This document shows, piece by piece, positions 25,637 to 33,357 of a DNA stretch of 64,000 bases (the stretch's first letter is position 1; each line of letters begins with the position of its first letter). The notes below the pieces were generated by a model that did no database searches, was not told the origin of the DNA, and saw only the letters and a program-made list of their open reading frames with translations. A program made the position numbers and the translations under genes. Origin of the DNA: Methanocorpusculum sp. (GTDB taxonomy: Archaea; Halobacteriota; Methanomicrobia; Methanomicrobiales; Methanocorpusculaceae); contig JAFQBW010000014.1 in NCBI GenBank assembly GCA_017399555.1, positions 32,009 to 96,008 on the forward strand, written 5' to 3'.

Positions 25637-27109
25637 TCAGAGCCATTTCGGCCAGGGGATGCCGAAGGTTTTGACCATTCCTGCGATTTCATCGCGAATG
25701 CCGCGGTCAATCTTAAAGAGGAGGAAGAAATAAATGAATGCTCCGACTGCCACCGGAATCAGGGTGAGAATAACGTTGTCTAACGGAACGAAGAGGGTAT
25801 AGATAAAGACAAAGATTCCCATGACTGCCGCAGAGATTATGATGTGGAAAATGGGGCGTATCTCAATTCTAATGGAGATATACAGTCTGAGGAAATACAC
25901 GATTAAGACTGCATTCAGGCTGTAGCTGATAAGGGTGGAAATGGCCGCGCCGTTGATTCCGAGGATTGGAATTAAGATGCAGTTTAAGATGATGTTTACG
26001 ACCGCAGCAGTAGCTGTTGCATAGAAGGACTGTTTTGCATGGTCGGATGCGGAAAGTGCGGTTCCAAGGAAGGTAGTAAAGACAGATACTATCTGCACTG
26101 CGAAGAGAATACAGCAGGCAGCAGCTCCTGCGGCAAAGTCTGCTCCGTAGAAATAATAGAGGAGTTTGTCTGCGAGGAAAATTCCGCCGAAGAGAACCGG
26201 CACTGCCAGGATAAGACCGAAGGTAATTCCGCGGGATACTGGATAGACAATCTTTTCCCACTCGTTATCTTTGCTCCAGCGGCTGATTTTCGGCGTCAGT
26301 GTTGGAGCAATAGCTGCGGTGATAAAGGCGGCGGCTGAGGTGAACTGGAATGCTGTGCGGTACACACCCACATCTCCGTTGGTCATAAAGTATCCAATGA
26401 ATATAGTGTCAGTGTAAGAGAATGCAAGCGATCCGGTACTGATTAAGAAAATCCAGAATCCGTAGGCAAAGAGACTTTTGATGTGACGGAAACCGAACTT
26501 TGCCGGTCTGAAGGTGAAGTATTTGAGGCAGAGAATTCCGGAGACAATAATACCTGCAATGTATCCGCCAATCAGTCCGTAAACAGAATATCCCAGAAGT
26601 ACTGTTCCAATCTGGACAATGATGCGGGAAAGTTCACCAATCCCTACTCCGACATTTTTGACGCCGACATGCCCTAATCCATAGACACCCATAGTGATGG
26701 TGTTGCCGAATGCGGCTGCGGCTATGGTGAGGATGATGCAGAGGACGATATTGTATTCCTGCAAATCAATAAAGAGCGGACTTAATGTCAGCAGGATAAC
26801 AGTTGAGACGACGATAAGAAGTCCCCTGAGGCAGGCATATGCGGTCAGATATTCATTCTGCTCTTTTCCTTCCGAGATTCGTTTGACGGCTGCCTGTCCA
26901 AAACCGCCGTCACCTATCATATTGAAGATTCCATAATAGGCAACGAAGAGGTAGTAAACTCCCATCAGGTCTTTTCCAAGGATATGGGAAAAGAGCATGG
27001 TGGAGAAGAATCCAATGAGGGTAATAAGAACGGTGAAAAATAACGAGAGCGTACTCTGCCGCTGGATTGCCGAAAGCGACATGATACGGGAAAAGAACGG
27101 TATTTTCAT
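25637..27109 (-). CDS. Polysaccharide-type flippase (MOP/Wzx-like)
   Basis: The 490-residue membrane protein has about 14 helices in two halves, typical of the MATE/Wzx-like superfamily. Helpful segments are QRQSTLSLFFTVLITLIGFF, GLGHVGVKNVGVG and GINGAAISTLISYSLNAVL. It would flip lipid-linked sugars for surface glycan or S-layer glycan assembly. No glycosyltransferase genes adjoin it, so its partner pathway is not visible here. It is preceded by its own start region and is followed by the hydrolase-like gene 42 nt downstream. Confidence 0.85.
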   Translation of the reverse strand: MKIPFFSRIMSLSAIQRQSTLSLFFTVLITLIGFFSTMLFSHILGKDLMGVYYLFVAYYGIFNMIGDGGFGQAAVKRISEGKEQNEYLTAYACLRGLLIVVSTVILLTLSPLFIDLQEYNIVLCIILTIAAAAFGNTITMGVYGLGHVGVKNVGVGIGELSRIIVQIGTVLLGYSVYGLIGGYIAGIIVSGILCLKYFTFRPAKFGFRHIKSLFAYGFWIFLISTGSLAFSYTDTIFIGYFMTNGDVGVYRTAFQFTSAAAFITAAIAPTLTPKISRWSKDNEWEKIVYPVSRGITFGLILAVPVLFGGIFLADKLLYYFYGADFAAGAAACCILFAVQIVSVFTTFLGTALSASDHAKQSFYATATAAVVNIILNCILIPILGINGAAISTLISYSLNAVLIVYFLRLYISIRIEIRPIFHIIISAAVMGIFVFIYTLFVPLDNVILTLIPVAVGAFIYFFLLFKIDRGIRDEIAGMVKTFGIPWPKWL

Positions 27110-27172
27110 GATTTCTGGTTCGTATCCATATGTTTCAACGGGAGATGTTATGAAGATGTTGGAGGCCTGGGT

Positions 27173-27544
27173 TTATTCTCCTCGCATCCCCACGTGAATC
27201 GGGCAGCCTTCTTCCTCATGCCCGCCGTTTTTCTGCACCCATTCCAGAAGCGGGATTAACAGTTCGCGAAGCTCCCATCCGGAAACTGTCAGATAGTACT
27301 GCACCGTCGGCGGCATGGTATCAGATACTTTTCGCTCGACTAAATTCTGCGCCTCCAAATCCTTGAGGGTGTTTGAAAGGGTTTTCGAGCTCACGTTGCA
27401 GAGTGCCCGCTTGAGTTCATTAAATCCCGCAGAACCGGAATTTCCGATTACGGCGATTACCATCAACGCCCATTTTTTGCTTATCGTATCCAGAATCCCG
27501 TGCAGCGGGCAGAAACAGATTTGTGTGTGTGCTGGTTTCTCCAA
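27173..27544 (-). CDS. HxlR-family regulator, probably metal-responsive
   Basis: The 123-residue winged-helix protein has the HxlR core: ISKKWALMVIAVIG, FNELKRALCNVSSKTLSNTLKDLE and LTVSGWELRELL. HxlR proteins usually have a single N-terminal cysteine. Here the N-terminus has Cys10, Cys12 and His15 (ICFCPLH), and the C-terminal tail has His109, Cys114 and His117 (GHEEEGCPIH), which could bind a metal. It is divergent from an HMA protein and a P1B-type ATPase with a perfect 26-bp palindrome between them. Metal sensing is inferred from these residues and the context. Confidence 0.82.
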   Translation of the reverse strand: MEKPAHTQICFCPLHGILDTISKKWALMVIAVIGNSGSAGFNELKRALCNVSSKTLSNTLKDLEAQNLVERKVSDTMPPTVQYYLTVSGWELRELLIPLLEWVQKNGGHEEEGCPIHVGMRGE

Positions 27545-27571
27545 GGAAATCTTATCTCCTGAGAGTAACTT

Positions 27572-27597
27572 TTTGCTTTATATCGATATAAAGCAAA
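27572..27597. promoter_or_regulatory. Perfect 26-bp palindrome in the HxlR/HMA divergent promoter
   Basis: The left half is TTTGCTTTATATC and the right half is its exact reverse complement GATATAAAGCAAA. TATA-like TTTATAT is present on both strands within it, so a protein bound here would block both promoters. It lies 27 nt from each of the two start codons. Confidence 0.75.
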
Positions 27598-27623
27598 CAC
27601 TAAGTAACCAAAGGAAACTAACT

Positions 27624-27845
27624 ATGCAGAAATCCTACAAACTTGAAAACCTCTGCTGTGCACACTGCGCGGCAAACATGGAGCACGCAATCAAAAAAAT
27701 CTCCGGCGTTCATTCTGCAACTGTTGCCTTCATGACACAGAAACTCATTCTGGAAGCAGAGGAAGCTGACTTCCCGGCAATTCTTGAGGAAGTAAAGAAA
27801 GCAATCCGCAAAGTTGAGCCGGATTGCCACATCATTGAGCCATGA
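27624..27845 (+). CDS. HMA-domain metal-binding protein
   Basis: The 73-residue protein has a ferredoxin-like heavy-metal-associated domain. The metal-binding loop is LCCAHCAANMEHAI, equivalent to GMxCxxC, near residues 10-23, followed by KKISGVHSATV. It would bind soft or thiophilic metal and pass it to the adjacent ATPase, which lacks an N-terminal HMA domain of its own. The stop overlaps the ATPase start as ATGA. The start is fixed by homology; the upstream open frame includes the palindromic promoter and is not coding. Confidence 0.87.
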   Translation: MQKSYKLENLCCAHCAANMEHAIKKISGVHSATVAFMTQKLILEAEEADFPAILEEVKKAIRKVEPDCHIIEP

Positions 27846-29665
27846 AAATCCGGTTCACCAAATCCCAGAAGCGTACCATTCTCCGGATTGCGGCGTCTGC
27901 TGTTCTCTTAGGAGTAGCCGCGGCGCTCCCGCTTGAGGGAGTCCTGAAGCTTACTGCTTTTCTGATTCCATATCTGGTAATCGGATGGGACGTTCTCTAC
28001 CGGGCAATTATGAACATTGCCCGCGGAAGAGTCTTTGATGAAAACTTCCTCATGGGACTTGCTACAATAGGAGCACTCGCTATTGGGCAGTATCCGGAAG
28101 CGGTTTTTGTCATGCTCTTCTATCAGACCGGAGAACTCTTCCAGGATGTTGCGGTTGCCCGCTCGCGGCAGTCGATTGCAGACCTGATGAGTATTGCCCC
28201 TGACACGGCAAACCTGCTTTCCGGAGGGGTGTATGTTACTGTTTCCCCGGAGGAGGTTCCAATCGGTTCGACGATTCTGATTCGTCCCGGTGAGCGGATT
28301 CCGCTGGACGGCGTTGTGCTTGACGGAACGTCAGAGCTGGATACGGCGGCGCTTACGGGAGAGTCTGTTCCAAGACCGGTCTCAGTCGGCGATGCGGTTA
28401 TCTCCGGCTGTATCAACCTGCGGGGAGTCTTAACAGTAAAAACGGAAAAGACCTTCGGTGACTCTGCAGTATCGCGCATCCTGGAACTCGTGGAAAATGC
28501 CGCCGCGAAAAAAGCAAAGGCGGAGAACTTCATCAGCGTCTTTGCACGGTATTATACACCGGCTGTTGTGGTTGCCGCACTTGCCGCAGCGTTCATCCCG
28601 CCGCTGTTCTTCAACGGTGTCTGGGAGGAATGGATTTTCCGTGCGCTCATCTTCCTCGTCGTCTCCTGCCCGTGTGCACTGGTAATCTCCATCCCGCTTG
28701 GATTCTTCGGCGGAATCGGTGCGGCTTCTAGGCATGGAATTCTGGTAAAAGGCGGCAACTATCTCGAAGCGCTTGCCAAAGCGGACACCTTTGTCTTCGA
28801 TAAGACAGGGACAATCACTACCGGAACCTTCTCGGTTGTTTCTGCGGATGCAGAGGCACTGTACTATGCGGCTCACGCAGGCGCGGAAAGTACTCATCCG
28901 CTTTCGGTTTCCATCCGCGAATCGTTCGGTGAGATTGACCGTTCCCGCGTTCGAAACATCACGGAAATTGGCGGGCGCGGCATCTCGGCAGAGGTTGACG
29001 GACACTTTGTACTTTCCGGAAATGCAAACCTCCTCAGAGAGCACGGAGTCGCGTTTACTCCTTCTGCCGCGGATGCCACAGCGGTTTATGTCTCGGTGGA
29101 CGGGCAGTATGTTGGCTGTGTGTCTCTGGAAGATATCGTCAAGCCGGAAGCGGCACAGGCATTCGCGGAACTTCGCTCGCTTGGTATTTCCCGCACGGTA
29201 ATGCTTACCGGCGACCGTGAGGAAGCGGCAGAGCGTGTTGCGGAGGCGGTCGGAGTTTCCGCATTCCAGGCAAACCTTCTCCCGCAGGATAAGGTTTCCG
29301 CTGTCGAAGAACTGCTGGGCGGCAAAGGACATCTGGTCTTTGTCGGAGACGGCATCAACGATGCGCCGGTTCTCGCGCGGGCTGATATCGGCGTTGCTAT
29401 GGGGGCTCTTGGAAGCGACGCTGCGATAGAAGCGGCGGATGTTGTCTTAATGGACGATTCCTTAACGCGTCTTCCGGAAGCAGTCCGCATTGCCCGCAAG
29501 ACTCGTCGTATCGTCTGGCAGAATATTATCTTCGCGCTCGGCATCAAGTTCGGCGTCATTATCCTTGCGGTGTTCGGGTATGCCAATATGTGGGAAGCAA
29601 TCTTTGCGGATGTCGGGGTTGCAGTAATAGCCATCCTCAACGCTATGCGGATGCTTCGGGTGTAA
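27842..29665 (+). CDS. P1B-type heavy-metal-exporting ATPase, Zn/Cd/Pb type
   Basis: The 607-residue membrane ATPase exports metal ions. The CPC motif lies in SCPCALVISIPLGFFGGIGA (CPC at about residues 276-278), the phosphorylated aspartate is in FDKTGTITTG (about 320), STHPLS carries the HP locus motif and GDGINDAP closes the ATP domain. CPCALVIS with the C-terminal helix NIIFALGIKFGVIILAV, whose Lys is conserved, and EAIFADVGVA point to the Zn/Cd/Pb subgroup (ZntA/CadA) rather than Cu+. The absent N-terminal metal domain is supplied by the separate HMA gene upstream. Confidence 0.92.
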   Translation: MKIRFTKSQKRTILRIAASAVLLGVAAALPLEGVLKLTAFLIPYLVIGWDVLYRAIMNIARGRVFDENFLMGLATIGALAIGQYPEAVFVMLFYQTGELFQDVAVARSRQSIADLMSIAPDTANLLSGGVYVTVSPEEVPIGSTILIRPGERIPLDGVVLDGTSELDTAALTGESVPRPVSVGDAVISGCINLRGVLTVKTEKTFGDSAVSRILELVENAAAKKAKAENFISVFARYYTPAVVVAALAAAFIPPLFFNGVWEEWIFRALIFLVVSCPCALVISIPLGFFGGIGAASRHGILVKGGNYLEALAKADTFVFDKTGTITTGTFSVVSADAEALYYAAHAGAESTHPLSVSIRESFGEIDRSRVRNITEIGGRGISAEVDGHFVLSGNANLLREHGVAFTPSAADATAVYVSVDGQYVGCVSLEDIVKPEAAQAFAELRSLGISRTVMLTGDREEAAERVAEAVGVSAFQANLLPQDKVSAVEELLGGKGHLVFVGDGINDAPVLARADIGVAMGALGSDAAIEAADVVLMDDSLTRLPEAVRIARKTRRIVWQNIIFALGIKFGVIILAVFGYANMWEAIFADVGVAVIAILNAMRMLRV

Positions 29666-29709
29666 TATACATTACATCATATTTTTTAGTAATGAACGTT
29701 ATACATAAT
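29662..29709 (+). promoter_or_regulatory. Promoter with repeated inverted motif before the XRE-type regulator
   Basis: GTAAT-ATAC-ATTAC (29662-29675) is a perfect inverted repeat, and GTAAT-GAAC-GTTAT (29689-29702) is a weaker copy 27 nt on. A TATA-like GTTATACATAAT lies at 29698-29709, about 20 nt before the ATG at 29723. This suggests autoregulation of a leaderless gene. Confidence 0.4.
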
Positions 29710-29722
29710 CCATACTTGCCGT

Positions 29723-30208
29723 ATGTTTGAACAAAGAATTTTTGAAACCGATTTTCGCATCGCTTTTCAGGAAGAGCTTGACCGCCGCGGGATGTCTATT
29801 CGCCAGTTATCAGAACTTACCGGAATTCCTGCGGTAACTTTGTATAAAATCGCTTCCGGAGAACGCGACCCGCGTCTATCCACGGTGAAGAAGATTGTTG
29901 CGGTATTTTCCCCGAACCATGGAAAATTTATCGCGGTGATTGCCGCGAAGTTCCTGCTTGACGAGGTCGAGGGAACAAAAATTCAGGCTGACGGCGTTGA
30001 GTACCGGCTGAAAGGATACACCGCAAACTCTCTGGAGGACTGTCTCGTTGCGGCGATTCATGCACGAAATGAAGGGGCTGCCGGAATTATCTGTGCGCCG
30101 ATTTTATCCGGTCTCGTTGAGCGGGTTGTCGATGTTCCGGTTGCTATCATGAAGCCGGAGATGAAGGCTGCAACGTCTGCCGCGCACTCCATCATCCAGC
30201 GTCTCTGA
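29723..30208 (+). CDS. XRE-type helix-turn-helix regulator with unknown C-terminal domain
   Basis: The 161-residue protein has an N-terminal HTH: FQEELDRRGMSIRQLSELTG, IPAVTLYKIASGER, DPRLSTVKKIV (about residues 15-60). The C-terminal about 95 residues form an alpha/beta domain (KFIAVIAAKFLLDE, VAAIHARNEGAAGIICAPI, VDVPVAIMKP) that could sense a small molecule, but no family is recognised. Inverted repeats in its promoter suggest autoregulation. It lies downstream of the metal-export ATPase on the same strand but has its own promoter. Confidence 0.75.
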   Translation: MFEQRIFETDFRIAFQEELDRRGMSIRQLSELTGIPAVTLYKIASGERDPRLSTVKKIVAVFSPNHGKFIAVIAAKFLLDEVEGTKIQADGVEYRLKGYTANSLEDCLVAAIHARNEGAAGIICAPILSGLVERVVDVPVAIMKPEMKAATSAAHSIIQRL

Positions 30209-30255
30209 ACTCACAGATACCTTATTTACCTGTCAGGACAATATTCAAAGAAGAG

Positions 30256-30525
30256 ATGAGCAGCTACTGGGTTGTCCGCTGTCCGAACTGCCGTGAGTTC
30301 ACGTATACTGATAAATACGGAAAGTGGAAGCTCTGCCCGGTCTGCGGCGAGGTAATTTCGCTCTCGGAAGTGCCGGTGTATCTGGAAGTAAATGATTTCT
30401 CAGAAGCAGAGGAGTTAATCGGAGCAGTGCATCGGTATCTTTCGCATACCGGAAGAATTGACCTGCATCCTGAAGAGGTAAAACTGATTCGGGAAAAATA
30501 TATGGAATGGCTTTCTTCTGCCTGA
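30256..30525 (+). CDS. Small zinc-ribbon protein, DUF1922-like
   Basis: The 89-residue protein has an N-terminal zinc ribbon (Cys9-x2-Cys12 in RCPNCREFTYT, and Cys27-x2-Cys30 in LCPVCGEV) followed by a helical tail of about 50 residues. The ribbon resembles DUF1922-like archaeal proteins, but the tail is not recognised. Function is unknown. It converges with another small zinc-finger gene 1 nt away. Confidence 0.7.
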   Translation: MSSYWVVRCPNCREFTYTDKYGKWKLCPVCGEVISLSEVPVYLEVNDFSEAEELIGAVHRYLSHTGRIDLHPEEVKLIREKYMEWLSSA

Positions 30526-30526
30526 G

Positions 30527-30679
30527 TTACCAGAGTTTTCCGCAGTGGGGACAGAGGATTGCCGGTCTTCTTCCGCATTTCGGGCAGAGGAGTTCTCCGC
30601 GCGGGTTTTGGATGAGTTCAGTGCCGCACTCACGGCAGTAAATGTCGCGTTTGAATCCGCAGGTGTGTTCTACGACCAT
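30527..30679 (-). CDS. 50-residue double zinc-finger protein
   Basis: The protein reads MVVEHTCGFKRDIYCRECGT at its start and ends CPHCGKLW. It has CxxC pairs at YCRECG, LCPKCG and LCPHCG plus one extra Cys near residue 7. Cysteine spacing this regular argues for a real gene despite the small size. Such proteins often bind rRNA, tRNA or RNA polymerase, but no function can be assigned. Its stop lies 1 nt from the stop of the convergent zinc-ribbon gene. Confidence 0.72.
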   Translation of the reverse strand: MVVEHTCGFKRDIYCRECGTELIQNPRGELLCPKCGRRPAILCPHCGKLW

Positions 30680-30842
30680 ATGTTATTATTCTATTCTCCC
30701 TAAGAGAAGATAGAGTTTGCCTGCCGTCCCTCTTCCCATGATTCCATGAGGGAGTTGCAGCATGAGTTTTTTTTGAACAATAGATTGTATTGTGAATTAT
30801 TTTTTCGTGGATTTTATAGAAGAGTATTTAGTGTTTTCTCTC

Positions 30843-30852
30843 CTATATAATA
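30843..30852 (+). promoter_or_regulatory. TATA box of tRNA-Leu
   Basis: CTATATAATA lies about 15-20 nt before the mature 5' end, suitable for transcription starting close to the tRNA. The region 30680-30842 shows no other gene. Confidence 0.5.
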
Positions 30853-30862
30853 AGACAATTAG

Positions 30863-30945
30863 GCGAGGGTTGCCAAGTCGGTCAACGGCGCTGCGTTTAG
30901 GGCGCAGTCTCTAGGAGTTCAAGGGTTCGAATCCCTTCCCTCGCA
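30863..30945 (+). tRNA. tRNA-Leu (anticodon UAG)
   Basis: The 83-nt gene folds as a class II tRNA. The acceptor stem pairs GCGAGGG (30863-30869) with CCCTCGC (30938-30944). The anticodon arm is CTGCG-TTTAGGG-CGCAG with anticodon TAG, which reads CUA/CUN leucine codons. A long variable arm and the T-loop GGTTCGAATCC follow. The discriminator is A and CCA is not encoded, as is common in archaea. No intron is present. Confidence 0.95.
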
Positions 30946-30968
30946 CTTCGCCCGTATCCGCCCCGGGA

Positions 30969-31006
30969 GCCTAAGGGGCATGCGGCAACTTTGTTGCCTT
31001 AGCCCC
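30969..31006 (+). repeat. Compound-hairpin intergenic element, copy A
   Basis: The outer stem is GGGGC/GCCCC, the linker is ATGC, the inner hairpin is GGCAAC-TTT-GTTGCC, and TTA precedes the 3' outer arm. The same plan with different but compensating bases is found at 38.33 kb, and a related extended form on the minus strand at 37.2 kb. It follows tRNA-Leu by 24 nt. Confidence 0.6.
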
Positions 31007-31075
31007 ACGGTCATTTTCTTATCTTGTTTTCAACCTTGATGATTATTAGTCAGAAACGCGTATAGTATACCTAGT

Positions 31076-31960
31076 ATGACCACACTGCCTGAATATCTCA
31101 AAAACTGCGGTGTCGATGAAGACCTTTCTGCCATCATCTCTCTGATTGGCGCACAGGCCGCTCCAATCCGCGATGCATTTATCTCTAACCAGAACTATGC
31201 AGAATCCACCAACTCCTCCGGGGAAACCCAGGCGGAGATGGATACCTGGTCCGACAACCACATTACTAATGTCCTTGCCGAGAGCGGGCTTGTCCGTGAA
31301 GTCGCATCCGAGGAACGCGATGACATTGTAAAACTCAATGAATCTGCAAAATACTCCGTTGTCATGGACCCGCTGGATGGTTCTTCCTTAATCAAAGTCA
31401 ACCTCTGCGTGGGAACCATTGTCGGAATCTACGAGGGAAGCTGCATGAAGGCAGGAAAGGACCTCAAGGCTGCATTCTATGTACTCTATGGTCCGATGAC
31501 TACCCTTACCGTCTCTGTTGGAAAAGGAGTTGCCATCTTCGCACAGGACAAAGACGGCGTTTATCAGATGCTGAAAAACAACGTCAAGATTCCGGAAGGA
31601 AACCTCTACGGAAGCGGCGGCGTCAGAACTGAATGGCTCGGCAAACACGCCAAGTTCGTCAACCGCATCGAAAACGAGGGAGCAAAGAACCGCTACTCCG
31701 GATCATTCGTTGCAGACTTCCACCAGATTCTCCAGTACGGCGGTGTTTATGCCTATCCGCCAAGCGAAAAACAGCCGAACGGCAAACTCCGCTTAGTCTT
31801 CGAGGTCAACCCGATTGGCTACCTCGCAGTCCAGGCCGGAGGTGCAGTCTCCAACGGAACCAAGACCACACTTGACATCGTACCGGAGGATGTCCACCAG
31901 AGAACCATCGTCTATGTCGGAAGCCACGGCATGATTGCCAAGATTGAAGCAATCGAGTAA
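31076..31960 (+). CDS. fbp: Fructose-1,6-bisphosphatase, class I
   Basis: The 294-residue enzyme hydrolyses fructose-1,6-bisphosphate in gluconeogenesis. The metal-binding signature MDPLDGSS lies at residues 97-104, with EVASEER (75-81) supplying the other ligands. NRYSGSFVADFHQIL and VFEVNPIGYLAVQAGG match the class I substrate and allosteric regions. Class I enzymes are uncommon in methanogens, which usually rely on class IV or V, so transfer from bacteria is possible. The stop codon overlaps the start of the next gene by one base (TAATG). Confidence 0.92.
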   Translation: MTTLPEYLKNCGVDEDLSAIISLIGAQAAPIRDAFISNQNYAESTNSSGETQAEMDTWSDNHITNVLAESGLVREVASEERDDIVKLNESAKYSVVMDPLDGSSLIKVNLCVGTIVGIYEGSCMKAGKDLKAAFYVLYGPMTTLTVSVGKGVAIFAQDKDGVYQMLKNNVKIPEGNLYGSGGVRTEWLGKHAKFVNRIENEGAKNRYSGSFVADFHQILQYGGVYAYPPSEKQPNGKLRLVFEVNPIGYLAVQAGGAVSNGTKTTLDIVPEDVHQRTIVYVGSHGMIAKIEAIE

Positions 31961-32619
31961 TGTACACAGTCACGGTTTACGCAAAACCCCTCGGCGGTAT
32001 TGCAGGATGCACACGTGTATTTCCGGATATCTTACAGGCAGTAGACAAGGTTTTCCGGAACGCGAAGGGAAGCGTCCTGCATGACTTCGTTGTCACGCAT
32101 ATCGGAGACCGCGTAGTCTCCTTAATCATCTCCGATGCAGACCGCACCGCAGAAGCTCTTGCAGTTGTGGAGAGTGCATATGCTGTCGGCGAAGAGATTG
32201 CAAAATCCCGCAAGCTCTTCAGCAACCCGTCTCAGGCATCCTCTCTCTTGCTTACCTTTGCCGAGCGGGAAGCGGAAGCGTTTGTTCTCTTCCTTGCAGG
32301 TTCTGCTGATGCAGATGTCTGGAATGGTCTGCTTCCGGCAGGAGAAAATCAGGCATCGTCTGCCGCATCACTGATGCTTTGCAGAACGGAAGGTGAATTC
32401 TGTACTACTGCAGAACTTCTGGAAACCTTCGCAGACGAAAGTGTCAGTGCCCGCGGAATCTCTCCCGTCAGCCTTTGCGATTCCGCAATTGTCAGAACAA
32501 AAGTCACTCCGGTTGTTGCCCTTGGTTTCTCGCTTGGCAACGGAATACTCACCGGTCCTCTTGACCTCTTCGACACTCCACTGTTTGATGCTCCGCGTCT
32601 TCGGGCATCTCAGCAGTAA
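31960..32619 (+). CDS. Degenerate class V fructose-bisphosphate aldolase/phosphatase homologue
   Basis: The 219-residue protein resembles the archaeal bifunctional FBP aldolase/phosphatase at both ends but is much shorter than the usual about 360-380 residues. The N-terminal TVTVYAKPLGGIAGCTRVFP parallels the family's TVSVIKADIGSLAGH, but the metal-binding Asp and His are Pro and Cys. FVVTHIGDRV parallels YITHVGDD with one Asp lost. The C-terminal VALGFSLGNGILTGPLDLFD matches the family's C-terminal signature. The middle, which holds the Schiff-base lysine and other metal ligands, is absent. It is almost certainly not an active aldolase/phosphatase. It is translationally coupled to class I fbp. 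Confidence 0.72.
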   Translation: MYTVTVYAKPLGGIAGCTRVFPDILQAVDKVFRNAKGSVLHDFVVTHIGDRVVSLIISDADRTAEALAVVESAYAVGEEIAKSRKLFSNPSQASSLLLTFAEREAEAFVLFLAGSADADVWNGLLPAGENQASSAASLMLCRTEGEFCTTAELLETFADESVSARGISPVSLCDSAIVRTKVTPVVALGFSLGNGILTGPLDLFDTPLFDAPRLRASQQ

Positions 32620-32669
32620 TTTTTTCCTGCGCTTTTGGCGCGCATGAATTTTCTGCCGGAAGAATGTAC

Positions 32670-32697
32670 ATTGTTCGTAATCGAACAATTGTTTTTC
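32670..32697 (+). terminator. Terminator after the fbp operon
   Basis: ATTGTTCG (32670-32677) pairs perfectly with CGAACAAT (32682-32689) across a TAAT loop and is followed by a short T-run. Confidence 0.7.
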
Positions 32698-32813
32698 TGA
32701 CTTTTTGCAAAGATCTCAGTTTCTAATATTTAAACACGATTGTTTTGATGTTTTGTTTTGCGCAAAAACAGCGGCTTTGCGGCCTGATTTGCCCGTATTT
32801 TGCCCTCCGTCAC

Positions 32814-32821
32814 TATTATAA
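32814..32821 (+). promoter_or_regulatory. Probable promoter of the rpsL-rpsG-EF2 operon
   Basis: TATTATAA is the best TATA box before rpsL and implies a leader of about 80 nt. GAGG at 32913-32916 serves as the ribosome-binding site. The leader contains a weak CAGAG...CTCTG pairing. Nothing else is evident in 32698-32813. Confidence 0.4.
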
Positions 32822-32923
32822 CCTCATCTAACTCATAAGTATAGGAACATGTCAGAGTGAGATCTCCTCTGGCAGTCACAATACCAATTCACATTAATCC
32901 AACTTGTATAAAGAGGAACTTTA

Positions 32924-33352
32924 ATGGGACAGGGAAAATTCGCAGCAAGACAATTAGTTCGCAACGCCAAGAAATTCCGGTGGAGCGACTCAGTTTACTC
33001 CCGCAGGGCTCTTAAACTGAAACTGAAAGCAGACCCGTTAGAGGGTGCACCGCTCGGACGTGCAATCGTCCTTGAAAAGGTCGGTGTTGAAGCAAAGCAG
33101 CCGAACTCCGCAATCAGAAAGTGCGTCAGAGTTCAGCTTATCAAGAACGGTCGCCAGGTTACTGCATTCGCAGTCGGTGACGGTGCAATCAACTTCATTG
33201 ATGAACACGACGAAGTTACCATCTGCGGTATCGGCGGTCGTGCAGGACGTTCCATGGGAGATATCCCGGGAGTTCGTTTCGTTGTCATCGCAGTTAACGG
33301 TGTCACCTTACACGAACTTGTTCTCGGACGTCAGGAGAAGGCAAGAAGGTAA
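32924..33352 (+). CDS. rpsL: 30S ribosomal protein uS12
   Basis: The 142-residue protein has the archaeal S12 start ([20 protein letters not shown]), the decoding-centre loops [15 protein letters not shown] and [17 protein letters not shown], and a basic C-terminus. It is the first gene of the conserved str-type operon with rpsG (5-nt gap) and EF2. GAGG at 32913 precedes the ATG. Codon use is highly biased, as expected for a ribosomal protein. Confidence 0.97.
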   Translation: MGQGKFAARQLVRNAKKFRWSDSVYSRRALKLKLKADPLEGAPLGRAIVLEKVGVEAKQPNSAIRKCVRVQLIKNGRQVTAFAVGDGAINFIDEHDEVTICGIGGRAGRSMGDIPGVRFVVIAVNGVTLHELVLGRQEKARR

Positions 33353-33357
33353 ATATC

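Noticed and set aside
28430..29332. 300-residue minus-strand open frame inside the P-type ATPase gene
   Set aside because: It has no recognisable motif, overlaps a confidently identified gene over its whole length and has no promoter.
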